This document shows positions 36,880 through 48,363 of a stretch of DNA of 64,000 bases, piece after piece. The stretch spans positions 38,242,517 through 38,306,516 of the forward strand of contig NC_054540.1 of NCBI RefSeq assembly GCF_017654505.1, read 5' to 3'. Each line of letters begins with the position of its first letter. Positions within the stretch are counted from its first letter, which is position 1. Under the pieces are notes generated by a model, which was not told the origin of the DNA, searched no databases, and saw nothing but the letters and a program-made list of their open reading frames with translations. A program made the translations under genes and the position numbers. The DNA is from Polyodon spathula (lineage: Eukaryota; Chordata; Actinopteri; Acipenseriformes; Polyodontidae).

Positions 36880-38720
36880 CAATCACACCATGTGGTAGCG
36901 CGTAGCGTATGCTAGAGTGGAGCACAGGATGAAGGAGTGACACATTCCCCATGCCAGGCGGGTGACCAAGCACACCAATAGGCGGGCTAAAATAAGCCTG
37001 CTGATTCAACTCAACAGCGGGACCCTGCAGAGCTGGGTCCCAGTAGAGGAATCACGCTGCTACTACTTTTTCTTTTCAAACTGCAAGACAGCAAAGAAAA
37101 ACTTACACCACACACACAATAGCAATAGCAATTGTGAGGGTAAAATAAGTCACCACGGTAGCACTGAGTGGGCGGGCTTGAACAAGCTGGCGGATTCAAC
37201 TCAACTCCTGCTAGAGGAGTCACGCCACTACTTGTTCTTTCCAACTGCAATGCAGTAAAGAAAAACACATCGTACCAGTCATCACGGCAGCAAGTGTTAC
37301 TGTTCTGTTTTGTGTTATAAACAGCGCGCCGAGTAGACAGGCTGAAAAAGCTGGTGGATTCAACTCGACAGCGGGAACACAGCAGAGCTGGGTCCCGGTA
37401 AAGGAGTCACGCCGCCACTTTTTCTCTTTAAACTGCAAGGCAGTAAAGAAAAAGACATATACACAACAGCAATTGTGAGTGTAAAATCACAGTCACCACT
37501 GCGGGCTGACATAAGCTGGTGGATTCAACTCAACAGTGGGACATAGCAGAGCTGGGTTCCCATGGAGCAATCCCACTTACTATTACTTATTTCTAACTGC
37601 ACGGCAGTAAGAAACGAATGCACATACATACAGGCGGGCTGACCAAGCCAGTGTATGCAACACAACAACAGCGCAGCAAAGCTGGATCCCGGTAGAAACC
37701 ATACAACATTTTCTCTTTAAACTGCAAGGCAGTAAAGAAAACACATATGTACACACCCAATTAAAACGGCATGCCAAGTAGGCGGCTGAGGCAGTCTGCA
37801 ATAGCAGAGGAAACATCAAACAGCGAGTGCTGTGAGGTTTAAGGAGGCGACAATCGCAAAGCGATGCAGGCTGTTACACAGAAAAAGAGTAACACAGCAT
37901 AGTGCTGGACAGGAGTGTCTAGCCTGGACTATGTGCAGTCACACGACCGGGGCAGCGCATAGCCTACAGCATAGTGGAGCACCGTCTACAGGTAGAGGCA
38001 ATGAGGCACTCTTGCGCTAGGTCTGAAGCAGTGGTCAAGCACTGTGTGTTCTGCATGCACCTTGCGACCCGAGCGCTGTGCACAGAGTAATGTGCAGCAC
38101 TGCATTCCCACACTTGCGGCAGATACTTTGCGCACCGCGTACAGCGTGCACCGCGTACCGTGCAGCACAGGCACGCTAGCCTGTATCTGTACTGCGAGAA
38201 AATGGGTACTGTGTGCACCGTGGTACCAAAGTAGCACGGGCAGAATCTTACGGGCCGCAGTGTTAAAAAAACACCGGTGCAGCTGTGCGTGGTGCATACC
38301 CTGACCACGTGGTTACACGCCTGAGCAGCGCGTAGCGTACAACGGGGACAGGGCCGAAGCCATGGCGGGCGATTGACTTACACACACAGTTCAATATTAC
38401 AGGACAGATGAGGGAGAGCACTCTGTCTATTGATTTGAGCGGACTACACAAAGGTGAAGGTCCGCGCAGCCCAATTATGTCTCAATCCAACAATGAGGGA
38501 AGCCTCGGTGAGGAGTATATGGCCGTGCCCGGCGAAAGCAACTGCGGAGAGGCTAGCGCTCTTCGCAAGTAAGGGGACGCGTTCACCTACAATCAAAACA
38601 AGGCCCAACCGTGGTCCGCTGGCAGCAGGTGGGCTAACTCGACAATGGGAACAAAGCAAGCCCGGTCCCGTGGAATAATAGTGCTCTCTGAAGTAAGAGG
38701 AGGTAAAAAAACACACAATT
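36880..38720. repeat. degenerate tandem-repeat region upstream of the DIRS fragment
   Basis: Units of about 140-180 bp sharing GATTCAACTCAACAGCGGGA, CAGAGCTGGGTCCC, and CTGCAAGGCAGTAAAGAAA start near 37,003, 37,191, 37,354, 37,519 and 37,652, with a relative near 38,637. A separate word group, CAGCGCGTAGCGTA, appears near 36,893, 37,951 and 38,322. Between 38,040 and 38,280 the DNA is GC-rich with many GTGCACCGCGTA words. It may be the 5' or ORF1 region of a DIRS relative. No convincing protein was found. Confidence 0.6.
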
Positions 38721-39017
38721 CTTAACAAATGACAAATGACATTTCAAATGACAAACATTTATTTAAAATGTCTTTAACGTTCCCTTAAATTGTGATGATT
38801 GCAATCGTTCTGTTTAAAAAGCCCAGCAATTAATCGAAGTTGCCAGAAGGTTAGGTTATTACCATAACCCTGGTTCCCTGAAAAAGAATGACAACCATTA
38901 CCGAATGTGTAAAGCCCTCTCTGACCATCAATCACTGAGCATATATAAAAAATCTGCCCTATCAGGGCCCTGCTGTGAAGGGGAAGTCCCTCCTACCTAC
39001 TGCTGAAGAGGGACGTC

Positions 39018-40110
39018 CTCACAGTACCATATTGCCATTTTCTTCAAAATCAGAGGTCAGCAGGGGACTCGACCTCGAAGGGTAATGGCTGTCATTCTCT
39101 TTTAGGGAACCAGGGTTATGGTAATAACCTAACATTCCCTTTCAATGGAATGACAACCATTACCGAATGGGAAGCTGTACCAAAGCTGTCGTGGCTCCAG
39201 ATTACCGACAGTACAGCCTCGCGGTGAGTCCACAGTCCACATGCCACCTGCAACACCCTAGTAGAAATGTGCAAATGACTGACTAGTTGTCCATGTAGCA
39301 GCATCGCATAGCTCATCTAAGGAGGCACCATGAAGGAGAGCCCACGAAGTTGCCTGGCCCATGGTAGAATGGGCCGTAATGTCCCCCGGTAAGGAAGAGT
39401 TCTTTTCATCTGCCACCCAGTGCGCTAGATGTTGCTTCAATAGGGCCTGACCTCTAGAGCGGGACCCAGGGCAGACAAACAGCTGGTTGGAATGTCTCCA
39501 GGACACCATCTTTTCCAGGTAACAATGCAGAGCCCGAACCGGGCAGAGCGTGTGCTGCTCCTCACAGTAGCATATCGCCGTTTTCTTTTGAAATCAGAGG
39601 TCAGCTGGGGACATGACCTCAAAGGGCAATGGTTGTCATTCTTTTTCAGGGAACCAGGGTTATGGTAATAACCTAACGTTCCCTTTCAATGGAATGACAA
39701 CAATTACCGAATGGGAAGCTGTACTATAGCTGTCGTGGCTCCAGATTACTGACAGTACAGCCTCACGACGATAACCTCAGAGCCCACATGACACCTAAGG
39801 TCATGCCGCCTGCAACACCCTAGAGGCCAGAAAGGGTCTCGCTTGGTTTTCAACATCAAGGCGGTAAAAATATGCAAATGTCTGACTACCTGTCCATTGC
39901 ATAGCTCATCTAAGGAGGCGCCACGAAGGAAAGCCCACGTAAGTTGCCTGGCCCCTGGTAGAATGGGCCATAATGTCCCCTGGTAAGGAAGAGTTCTTTT
40001 CATCTGCCACCCAGTGCCCTAGATGTTGCTTCAACAGTTGGCTGGACTGTCTCCAGGACACTGTCCTATCCAGGTAACAGCGCAGAACTCGAACTGGGCA
40101 AAGTTTGTGC
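39018..40110. repeat. two tandem copies of a 544-bp unit in the DIRS element
   Basis: CTCACAGTA..CATAT begins at 39,018 and 39,561; GGGAACCAGGGTTATGGTAA begins at 39,105 and 39,649. The copies contain the recombinase C-terminus plus the internal complementary region, and differ at scattered positions and by an internal deletion of about 45 bp in the first. Confidence 0.9.
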
Positions 40111-40760
40111 AGTGTACGGTCTTCCTCTGACTTGTGCGGGGGAAGTCTGAAAGTTTCCAAAACCATTGTCTTGGTTAATAAGGAATGAAGATCCCACCTT
40201 TGGCAAAAAGGCTGGATTTGTTGTTAATGTTACTCGCGAGTCGTTTCCAGTGAAAGCCATACATGTGTCATCGATGGACAGCGCATGAAGCTCACTTACT
40301 CGTCTGGCAGACGTAATGGCTATTAAAAACGTCACCTTCAAGGAAAGGGTGCAGTTCTGTTGACGCCATGGGCTCGAATGGGGGACTCGCAGTACCAGTT
40401 CTAGACCGCACTTGGGGACCATACTTTACATCGGAGGACAAAGCCTCCGAGCCCCTTTAAGAAATTGCACTGCCAGGAAGTGTGCCCCAGGGGACACAGT
40501 CAATTTTGTCGTGGCACATTGATATTGCTGCAAGGTATACCTTCAAAGTGGACGCTGATATTCCTGCGTCAAACAAGTGTTACAAGAAGGGTAATATTGT
40601 CTCAATAGAACAGGTCACAGGATCATGACCTTTGGCAATGCACCAGTCTTGTATGAGTACTGAGCTCTAGTGCTCGGCGCCGTAGCACTGTAGTAGACTG
40701 TAGTAGACTCTACCACTGCATCTGGCAAACCTCGTCTGAATAGACAGCTCCATTCAATGG
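39230..40760 (-). pseudogene. DIRS tyrosine recombinase with duplicated C-terminal half
   Basis: The N-terminal SAM-like part starts near 40,750 (PDAVVESTTVYYSATAPSTR). The catalytic part shows AITSARRVSELHALS (first Arg, near 40,300), LCPVRVLRCYLDRTVSWR, then MAHSTRGQAT (His-x-x-Arg, near 39,960) and, in another frame, FAYFYRLDVENQ with the nucleophilic Tyr (near 39,865). Next comes the internal complementary region and then a second copy of the C-terminal half (39,560-39,258): DRYLEKM-type start, TAHSTMGQATSWAL, DELCDAATW, SFAHFY. In that copy the Arg of His-x-x-Arg is Met. Stops and frameshifts are present throughout. Confidence 0.8.
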
Positions 40761-40779
40761 CCAGACCCAGAGTTGGAGC

Positions 40780-42664
40780 TGGGCTGGGTTTGGGTGCCAT
40801 AATAGCCCCTTGCTTTCTCACAAGGTCCTTGTGCAGCTGCCACAGTTGACCCGACAACATGTCGGAGAGGAGAGCAAACCAGGGGCGCGTCAGCCATCTG
40901 GGTACTATCAGCAGAACCTGTGCTTTCTCCACCCTGATCCTCTCCAGTATCAGTGGTAATAATGGTAGCAGAGGGAATGCATACAAGAGCCCCAGTGGCC
41001 AGTTGTGGGCTAGCGTGTCAACTCCAAGGGGGCCCCATCTCTCTCCATAGAGAACCATAGGGGGCAATGAGTGGACTCGGCTGTGGCAAAGAGGTCGTGC
41101 TGTACGAAACCTCTGCCAAATCTGTTTCACCACTTGAAGATGCAGTCTCCATTCCGAGCTCTCTGGAGCTTTTCTGGACAGGAGGTCTGCTACCTTATTG
41201 TCCACACCGGGGAGGTGAACCACCCTGATGGAACGCAAGTTCTGTGCCTCCAGGACAGGAGTGTCTTCTGCGTGGTGAATGCCCAGCGAGTGCAGGCCGC
41301 CTTGGTGGCTTATGTAGGCTACCACTATAGTGTTGTCCATCCGGACCGGCACATGTTTGTGCACTAACTGCTGGCGAAAATGAGATAACACCAGGTTCAC
41401 TGCTTGCAGCTCTTGGGCATTTATGTGCTCTTGCTGCCAATGTCCCACCTGTTATTCCTCTCCCATTCCAGACTGCTCCCCAGCCGAGGCTGGAAGCATC
41501 TGTAGTAACCACTTCCCTTCTGTGAGGGGATCCGAGGGGAGATCCGAGACGCAGATTGCCGAGATGGAGCCACCACTCCAGTGTCTTCTGGCATTGTCTG
41601 AACACTCGCACTGGCCGGTACCAATTGCGGACCGGGTGTACCTTCAGCCTATTTATCCAGGCTTGAAGCGGGCACATTCTCAGCAGCCCTAGAGGAAGGA
41701 TTCTCGAGGCGCCTGCCATCAGCCCCAACAACCTTTGATATATTCTGACCTGTAGGAGAGCATTCTCTCCGAATAGGGAGAGTGTGGCTTCCAGTGACCG
41801 AATCCTGTCTTCCGACAGTGAGGCAATCATGCTCACAGAGTTCAGTTTGATTCCCAGGAACACTGTGGACTGAGATGGTATGAAGTTGCTCTTCTGTTGA
41901 TGTATAGAGAGCCTTAGCTTCGTCACATGATCTATGACCTGTTTTTGTGCGCCTCGGCGCGTGTTTTGGAACGCGTGTAAACTAGCCAATTGTCCAGATA
42001 GTTCAGGATTCCAATACCCCACAGCATGAGTGGAGCCAGTGCTGCGTCCATGCACTTGGAAAATGTGTGGGGCACCAGCGAAAGGCCAAACGGCAGCACA
42101 GAGAAAAGCGAAGCGCAGATACTTTCTGTGCGTGGGACGGATCGGGACATGGAAGTAGGTGTCTTGCAGGTTGCCTGGCTGGACAGACTGGAGGATACGC
42201 TGTGCTGTCAACATGTTGCTCCTCCTCTATTTGAGGAACAAGTTGAGGACCCTGAGGTCCAGAATAGGTCTGAAACCGCCCTCCCTTTTGGGCACCAGGA
42301 AGTACCTGGAGTAAAAGCCGCTGAGTGTATCGCTTAGTTTTACCAAGCACACAGCGTTCTTCTGTTGAAGACTGGCGATCTCCTGTTGAAGGAGTATCGC
42401 GCTTGCTGGTTCGACAGTGGTAAGGAGAACACCCTTGAAGGGTGGCGGAACTAAGTGGCATTGTAGAGCGCATCTGTGTCTCATTGTCGATAGCATCCAG
42501 GAGTCCTGGTTGCAGCCTTGCCATGGGTCGTGTCCTTTGGTTAGTCTGGTTGTGAGGGGGGTTGGTGGCAGCCGGGGCCCCTCAGGGGGGCGATCCCCCT
42601 TGGGCTTGGGAGGGGGTGGGTCTTTCTTTTGCTCTGGTTTAATGGGGGGATCCAATAACACCAC
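40780..42664 (-). pseudogene. DIRS reverse transcriptase and RNase H
   Basis: From 42,664: a proline-rich linker, PPPFKGVLLTTVEPASAILL, EIASLQQKNAVCLVK, FYSRYFLVPKREGGFRPILD and LRVLNLFLK (fingers). Then TYFHVPIRPTHRKYLRFAF, in another frame LPFGLSLVPHTFSKCMDAAL and GILNYLDNWL, where the second Asp of the catalytic pair is Asn. GLLRMCPLQAWINRLK and REVVTTDASSLGWGAVW follow, then RNase H/DIRS block AQELQAVNLVLSHFRQQL, VRMDNTIVVAYISHQGGL, LPGVDNKVADLLSRKAP, WPLGLLYAFPLLPLLPLI. Frameshifts lie near 42,100 and 41,450. The product would copy the element's RNA; this copy is inactive. Confidence 0.85.
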
Positions 42665-42699
42665 CTTCTTGGTCTCTACCGGTTTGCCACAGGTGTCTT

Positions 42700-43840
42700 C
42701 GGGCAGCTACCAGCACCGCTAGAGACCTGCCTGATGCCTGACCTAACTCCCCCATTAGGTCGGTCATCGCCCTTGTTACTGCCAATTGCTCCCGTGTCTA
42801 TCTGCGTTGCCCTCTTCTGCAGCCTCTTGGACAGCTGTGTCTAGTACAAGACCAGTATGGACATAGCATTAGCCACTCATGCATACATCTTTTTAGCATC
42901 GTGTCTGTTCTGCACGGCTTGGATAGCAGGTCAGGTCTTTGTCCCTGCACCAGTACCGTGACTGAGTCCCCGATGGTGGGGATCATGCCTAGACCTGTTT
43001 CTTGGGCTCTTGCAGTGTGTAGCAGGGCCTCTGCTGTTCTACAGGCACCAGCTCAAGAAAGTCCTGGCACAAGGGGAGAGCATGCTGTGGATGCCCCTTC
43101 TGTTTTAATAAACTATTCCTCTTTCCCTCCTGCTCAGCTAGCCAGGGAACGTCCGTGGCAGCAGCTGCACGCTGCATCAAGGCCCAGAATCCCTCCCTCT
43201 CTGTTACATGTGGAAGGGGCAGTATAGAGCCCCCCGCTGTGGTCTGCCCAACTGACGTGGCAGGTTTGGACACGTCCGACCTTGAGGCTGTGAAGGACAG
43301 CTCGTCTGGGCTCAGAGGTCTGTGTGCCGGAGATGGAGATCGGGACTGGAGTAATTGGGGCTGCCTGGTGGTATGAGGCAGCTGAGGTATGGCATTACTG
43401 TGGTGACCCCGATGGAGAGCGCCTTCTGCTCTAATGGGGAAGGAGAGCAGTACCTCCTGGGGAACGTCACCTAGAGCGGTGTCATCTGGGTGACGACCAT
43501 CTCGCCTTCATTGGCGGATGTCGGCACCTCTGTACCATTGGCAGAGAGGGTGAAGGTGATCCAGGAGTGTCCCTGGTCAGACGGGGTTCTTGCGGACCTT
43601 TAGGTGGGGCCCTGAACCACTGATCTCATTCTCCCCTGCTCTGGGGAGAGAGAGACTGCTGGGGAGAGAGTTGTCCTCCTGCGCTTAGTTCTTTTTGAGA
43701 ACTTGTGTCCTGGCCACGTGGTCTCCTGCCATTTGGTGTCAGCAGTAAGCGCAGCTGCGCTTAGGAAAGCCAGAGGCTTGGGAGGGGCACGTAGACACGA
43801 GCTGCAAGTAACTGAGGCCAAGTAAATCGGCATACGGGAC
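42700..43840 (-). pseudogene. DIRS ORF1 (gag-like) remnant
   Basis: The minus strand near 43,220-43,130 encodes REGFWALMQRAAAATDVPW, then LPLCQDFLELVPV, and near 42,975 GMIPTIGDSVTVLVQG. Similar strings occur in the ORF1 of fish DIRS elements between the terminal repeat and the reverse transcriptase. Several frameshifts break it. Its function in DIRS elements is poorly known; a nucleocapsid role is assumed. Confidence 0.5.
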
Positions 43841-44299
43841 GAGCCCGCGGGGTCACCCTACAGTACAACAACAGCTCAAAACATGGTCGATAACTACACA
43901 AGGTAGTGGAACACAGAGTAATGGCCGCTTACCAATCTCAAGAGGGGTCGAAACCAGCTCTAGTCAGTAAAGATGCGAGAAAAAGGCATGAGCACTCTCA
44001 GTTAACGCTCGAAAGCGTAATATTACCGTCTACAAAAATAATTTGAAGGTTTAAAAACCAACAAATCAGCCAAATTCGGACAAAGAAAGCACGAGGCAAT
44101 CTGTGACCTGTCTCAGTGAAGTGAGAGAGAAAATGGCGATATGCTGCTATGAGGATTTCTCTCTTCAGCAGGAGGTGGGAGGGACTTCCCCCTCACAACT
44201 GGGCCCTGATAGGGCAGCTTTTTTATGTATGCTCAATGATTGACGGTCAGAGAGGGCTCTTTCCATTAGGTAACGGCTGTCATTCCATTGAAAGGGAAC

Positions 44300-44890
44300 T
44301 TGTAAGTTCTCTTGCACTTCCCCATTCTAGCTCATTGACTGGGCTCTAAAAATCCAAATCAGATTCTGTTTTGTTATTCCCATATCTGATATATAACAAT
44401 TACAACATGGACTGGACAGTACACTGAATTGTATAAACAATTTAATTAGTGATAATATTGAAATTGCAGGGGTTTCACTTAAAAAAATAAAATAAACAGG
44501 GATCACACTATAGGATACTTCTGGTAGCCTTTTGAAATTGACTAACCTCGAGTGAGGAAATGTAAGAGAAATTACAAATTCAGAAAAGAACAGGTCAATT
44601 ATTTAAATTATTTTATTACTTTGCATCTCGACTTCAAATTAGAGCTTCATTGTTAATTGGACAGTAGTGATATTAATAAGGCAGTGATTATACTAAAGCT
44701 AAAAAAAAGTAAACTTGTATTGTGGTGATACATATTGCGTTGTGTAATTGTTTTGTTTACTTGATTGAGTACCATTATAATATATGTAGAGACAACTCAG
44801 ACCATACATTCACAACCCCTATACAGTGACACAGACAGGAATCAACTTTTATAGGTAGCATGGCAAGGGACCTGCAGCTCCCGGACTACA
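44300..44890. other. no recognised feature
   Basis: AT-rich non-coding sequence. Confidence 0.4.
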
Positions 44891-44894
44891 ATTC

Positions 44895-45090
44895 CACGAT
44901 CTGGGGCCAGTTGTACTAACGAGATCAAAAACACGATTGGATCCGGGCTCACTGGAGCTGGATCTTGAGAAGGTGTTGTTCTAAACGGATCATGAACAGA
45001 CTCCACTGATCCGATTTTTTGATCCGAGTCTGGCAATGCGCATGCATTTCTAGGGAAACTGACCAATGAGAAACAAATATTCGCGGAGCA
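44895..45090. mobile_element. possible MITE rich in GATC words
   Basis: GGGGCCAGTTGTACTAACGA followed by many GATCC/GGATC words in both orientations (ACGATTGGATCC, AACGGATCATGAAC, TGATCCGA) suggests one end of a Harbinger- or ISL2EU-like small element. The second end is not clear. Confidence 0.3.
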
Positions 45091-45099
45091 GGGTTTAAA

Positions 45100-45735
45100 G
45101 ATTCTGAATGTCAGTAACTTTAATTTAAAACGACATAAATCCTGTCCATACTTTCTTTTTAAAGTCCTGTACATACTGGAATCTAGTAGAAGCAACTACT
45201 ACATTTATAATTTAAAAATCCAACACTTCTATTAACAGATTGAGTATTTTTTTTTTTTTAACTTCTAAAAAGTTTATAATAAATGTTAGCATTTACGGTC
45301 ATGTGTATTTTCTGATGAATACCCTCAATGCTGTATTCTTTACAGCGGTAAGTTAGCCATCAAACACACAAACAGCTAGCTGCAGCATCGGTTCAGGGCA
45401 AATTATGAAAACGTTTTGAGCAAATTGAATCAAGGGCTGGTGATACTAGCTGCCACTAGAAAGGAGAGCGAAGCTGTCAGAGAAGGTAAACTCATTAAGA
45501 TAAAAAAAAAAGGGAATTGACACAAAACGTGTGTTTTTTATACAGCAATATTTTCTTAATATAGTATTTATGGCTACTTTTAAATGCACCGTTACTCAGA
45601 TAACGTTAATGTTTTCTACAGGTATCTCTATATCATCTAATAATCTGAGGGAAATATTTTTGTAAAATCCTGCAAATATTTGAAGTTCATTAAGTTACCG
45701 GTATGTCGATCAATTATCTAAATACAGTGTGCTTA
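45100..45735. other. no recognised feature
   Basis: Non-coding, AT-rich, with short A and T runs. Confidence 0.4.
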
Positions 45736-46099
45736 TTTAACAATGCTGAAGTTGGCTTCTTATTCGGCCAGCTTCTTATTCACATACCGTGAGTGAGGCA
45801 ACACAAATTGAATAGGTAACTATAGAATTTCGGGGATTAAATCACTCTGGGACACTTATTTCAAAGTTCATTCTCACAGAGGGGGAACTCCTCTAGAGCA
45901 CCCATTGATATTTACTCTGGCCCAATATGGATTTTGATCCGAAAGCAGCGGGCAAACATGGCAGATAACACATTCTAGCTTCGTGTTTGCTGATAGCAAA
46001 AGCAACACAAATTGAATGTCATTAGCATAAAGATAAATTAAATGAATGTATCATCTTGTATTCTGTAACTATTACGTGTTACTGGTATTACATTTCCAA

Positions 46100-46282
46100 T
46101 CAAGGTACAAGCCAGTGGCCACAACCTACAATGCTGGAGCACATTTTGTATGCTTCCATCGTCTGGCAAATGACAGTGATTGGCATTACTATAATGGGTT
46201 AAAGGAATACAAAAATCCACCGGAAGAAATTCGAGAAGTTATTGCACCAGGAGGTTCGGTGGAACAGTGTTTTCCCATCTAA
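46100..46282 (+). pseudogene. unrecognised coding remnant, USP-like motif
   Basis: The frame reads RYKPVATTYNAGAHFVCFHR, then DSDWHYYNGLKEYKNPPEEI. The G-x-H-F-V-C plus W-x-Y-Y-x-G-L spacing recalls the C-terminal His box of ubiquitin-protease-like (C19) domains, some of which ride in animal DNA transposons. There is an AATCAAG-type upstream context but no clear acceptor, and no upstream Cys box was found. Function unknown; the motif may be coincidence. Confidence 0.3.
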
Positions 46283-46499
46283 GTGAATCCTCATTAGACA
46301 TCACAGAAGTGAATGATTAATGGGCCCAGAAATGTGTAAGATATGTAAGTGTATATTTACTTCATGAAAGGATTAGGAAAACTAATGTAGGTCAGCAGTA
46401 AAAAAAATTAAAGTGTTTAATGTTTTAAGGACATTTAATTTATTCACATCTTTTGTGAATTGAGCCTTAATTACAAATTGTATGTGCAATCATGCTTTT

Positions 46500-46519
46500 G
46501 AATATATATATATATATAT

Positions 46520-46568
<49 letters not shown>
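46500..46568. repeat. (AT)n-(AG)n microsatellite
   Basis: About 22 bp of TA followed by about 46 bp of GA. Confidence 0.95.
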
Positions 46569-46572
<4 letters not shown>

Positions 46573-47919
46573 TCTGTCTATAGTGTATGTGTGTGTGTGT
46601 TAATAGCCTAATACATATTAAAGATTGAAAAAGGTTTTTGCAAGAAATATATATTCTTCATTCACTAAAGTGTTTGTGTTTGCAAAACAACTACTTTGCA
46701 ACTGACTTGTTTCATAAGAACATCCTTATGTCATCTAAAACATTTTTTGATTACTCATTCATAGTGCTATGCATACTGCTAAAAGGGCACTATTTAATTC
46801 CCTTCTGACTTAACAGCAATTGAGCAGATTGCCATGAAACTGCCCTCTTCAGCAAAAAAGTAACAAAGACAACGAATGTTATTTCAGAGATCAAACTTGT
46901 TTTTATAGGAGCATCACATAATAAAGGACGCTCTTGCAGCAAGTAAATGGGTGGAGAAAAAAAATCCTGTTTTTAGGAAATGTCTTTGAGACATCGGTAC
47001 TTGCAATGGAAAAGAGTTATGTGGAAAATGCTATTCTCAACTATCAAAATGTACATTTGGGCAGTGAAGAGGGAGAGGAATGCATGGTACCATTCTTGTA
47101 CACTTTCACGGAGAGGGCAGATACGGACATGTTTGTCTTGGAGATGAGAGACACGGATTCGTACATACATCTTTAAATGACGATTAAAAGTTAGAATTAA
47201 GTAGAGCAGTAGGCTATATAATTTGATTTGAATAATTAAAATCACTTTTAATTGAGTAAGGCACAATGCACATAAGGTTTTACAAATACTGCAAAGAAAG
47301 GTTAGTGTACATAAGATATAGCAGTTCAGTATGCTAGGAAAAAGACAATGTTAATGTATGTAGTATATTCCTGTATGCAGTTTTGGATTGTGATATAGTT
47401 TTTATATATCAGAGTGGCTTTGATAAAGGTATAGGTACACATTTCTACAAATCGGAGCAAGAATACATTTTAATAATATAACTAATACAAAAGTCACATT
47501 CTGTATGAAAAAGCACAATGTTAGTAACGATGCATTTGTTTCTGCGAAGTTCAATCAAAACAGTACCCTATGCCAAGCGAGTAATGGTAAAGGAATCTAG
47601 TTCACATATTAAATGGACAACAGTGTGGAAACATTGGGGGCTTGCAAGAATTCCTCAGTGGGAAACGATAAGTCAGGTGGCGCCTATACATTGAGTAGAT
47701 TAAGGAACGCAGTACAGCTAGGAGAATCAACTTCGAAATAAGTGGCCCAAAACAATTTAATCCCTGAAATACCCGTGACTTATGCTATTTGTGTTGCATT
47801 TGTTGCGCAAATAAGAAGCTGGAATGTGCTGTCTGTGCCATGCTTGTCCACTGTTTTCGTATCAAAATCCGTCTTGGGCCAGGGTAAGTACCCATGGGTG
47901 CCATGGAGGAGTTGTCGTC

Positions 47920-47937
47920 CCCCCCCCCCCCCCCCCC
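47920..47937. repeat. poly-C run
   Basis: About 18 C in a row, unusual in this AT-rich setting, at the inner edge of the right inverted arm. Confidence 0.9.
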
Positions 47938-48221
47938 GTGAAATTAACTTCGAAATAAGTGGCCCAAAACGATTTAACCCTTGAAATACGCCAGTTATTC
48001 AATTTGTGTTGCTTCACTCACAGGATGTGAGTAAGAAGCTGGCCAAATAAGCCAACTTCAGCATCGTAAAAGAACATGGGTACACCAAACACTAAAAAAA
48101 GTAAACAGGGTAATACCACAGGCTTGTTAAACAGCTAATGCGATTATTAATAACAAAGAAGCTTCATTTTACAGAAATACGAAACCAGTGTGTGGTGCTC
48201 CCCGTCACTTTGACTAAAATT

Positions 48222-48363
48222 AAGATGGAATAAAGAGATAAGACTTTCCATCAATTTCCAATTGTTCTGCTATTTCTTGACATGTGGTGTCCTTTTTATT
48301 GTCTTTATAACCATGGACACTGTCATCATAAAGAACATTTTATTTTTCGACTTTAATTATCAT
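48222..48363 (-). pseudogene. MADF-domain protein fragment (transposon-associated)
   Basis: From an ATG at 48,363 the minus strand gives MIIKVEK, a stop, then NVLYDDSVHGYKDNKKD and CQEIAEQLEIDG, the start of a MADF domain (L-Y-D-x-S..Y-K-D..K-x-x-x-W-x-E-I-A). MADF proteins accompany Harbinger-type transposases as DNA-binding partners and also occur as host factors. The Trp is replaced by Cys and a stop follows 20 residues later. A homologous segment lies in plus sense at 62,530-62,650. Confidence 0.5.

Larger units (their letters stand above)
38850..44299 (-). mobile_element. complete DIRS-type retrotransposon
   Basis: Inverted terminal repeats of about 190 bp occupy 38,850-39,045 and 44,100-44,299 (shared words CCCTCTCTGACC, TGCCCTATCAGGGCCC, AAGTCCCTCC). 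Between them on the minus strand lie an ORF1-like region, reverse transcriptase, RNase H and tyrosine recombinase, in the order expected for DIRS elements. The internal complementary region, a joined copy of the two extreme ends (AGGGAACCAGGGTTATGG / AACCTAAC / TTCCCTTTCAATGG), is present at 39,098 and again at 39,642. DIRS elements integrate as circles by recombinase, so no target duplication is expected. Confidence 0.9.
45740..48072. mobile_element. possible DNA transposon bounded by 135-bp inverted repeats
   Basis: 45,742-45,880 and the reverse complement of 47,935-48,070 align (ATGCTGAAGTTGGCTT, GCCAGCTTCTTA, CAACACAAATTGAAT, CCACTTATTTCRAAGTT). A second, shorter relative of the right arm lies at 47,715-47,830. 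Inside are a possible coding remnant near 46.1-46.28 kb, an AT/AG microsatellite and a poly-C. No target duplication was identified, so the status as a single element is an inference. Confidence 0.4.

Noticed and set aside
37964..38308. Cysteine-rich 114-codon frame on the minus strand
   Set aside because: The cysteines arise from repeated GCAC/GTGC words in a GC-rich tandem region; overlapping frames on both strands are open too.
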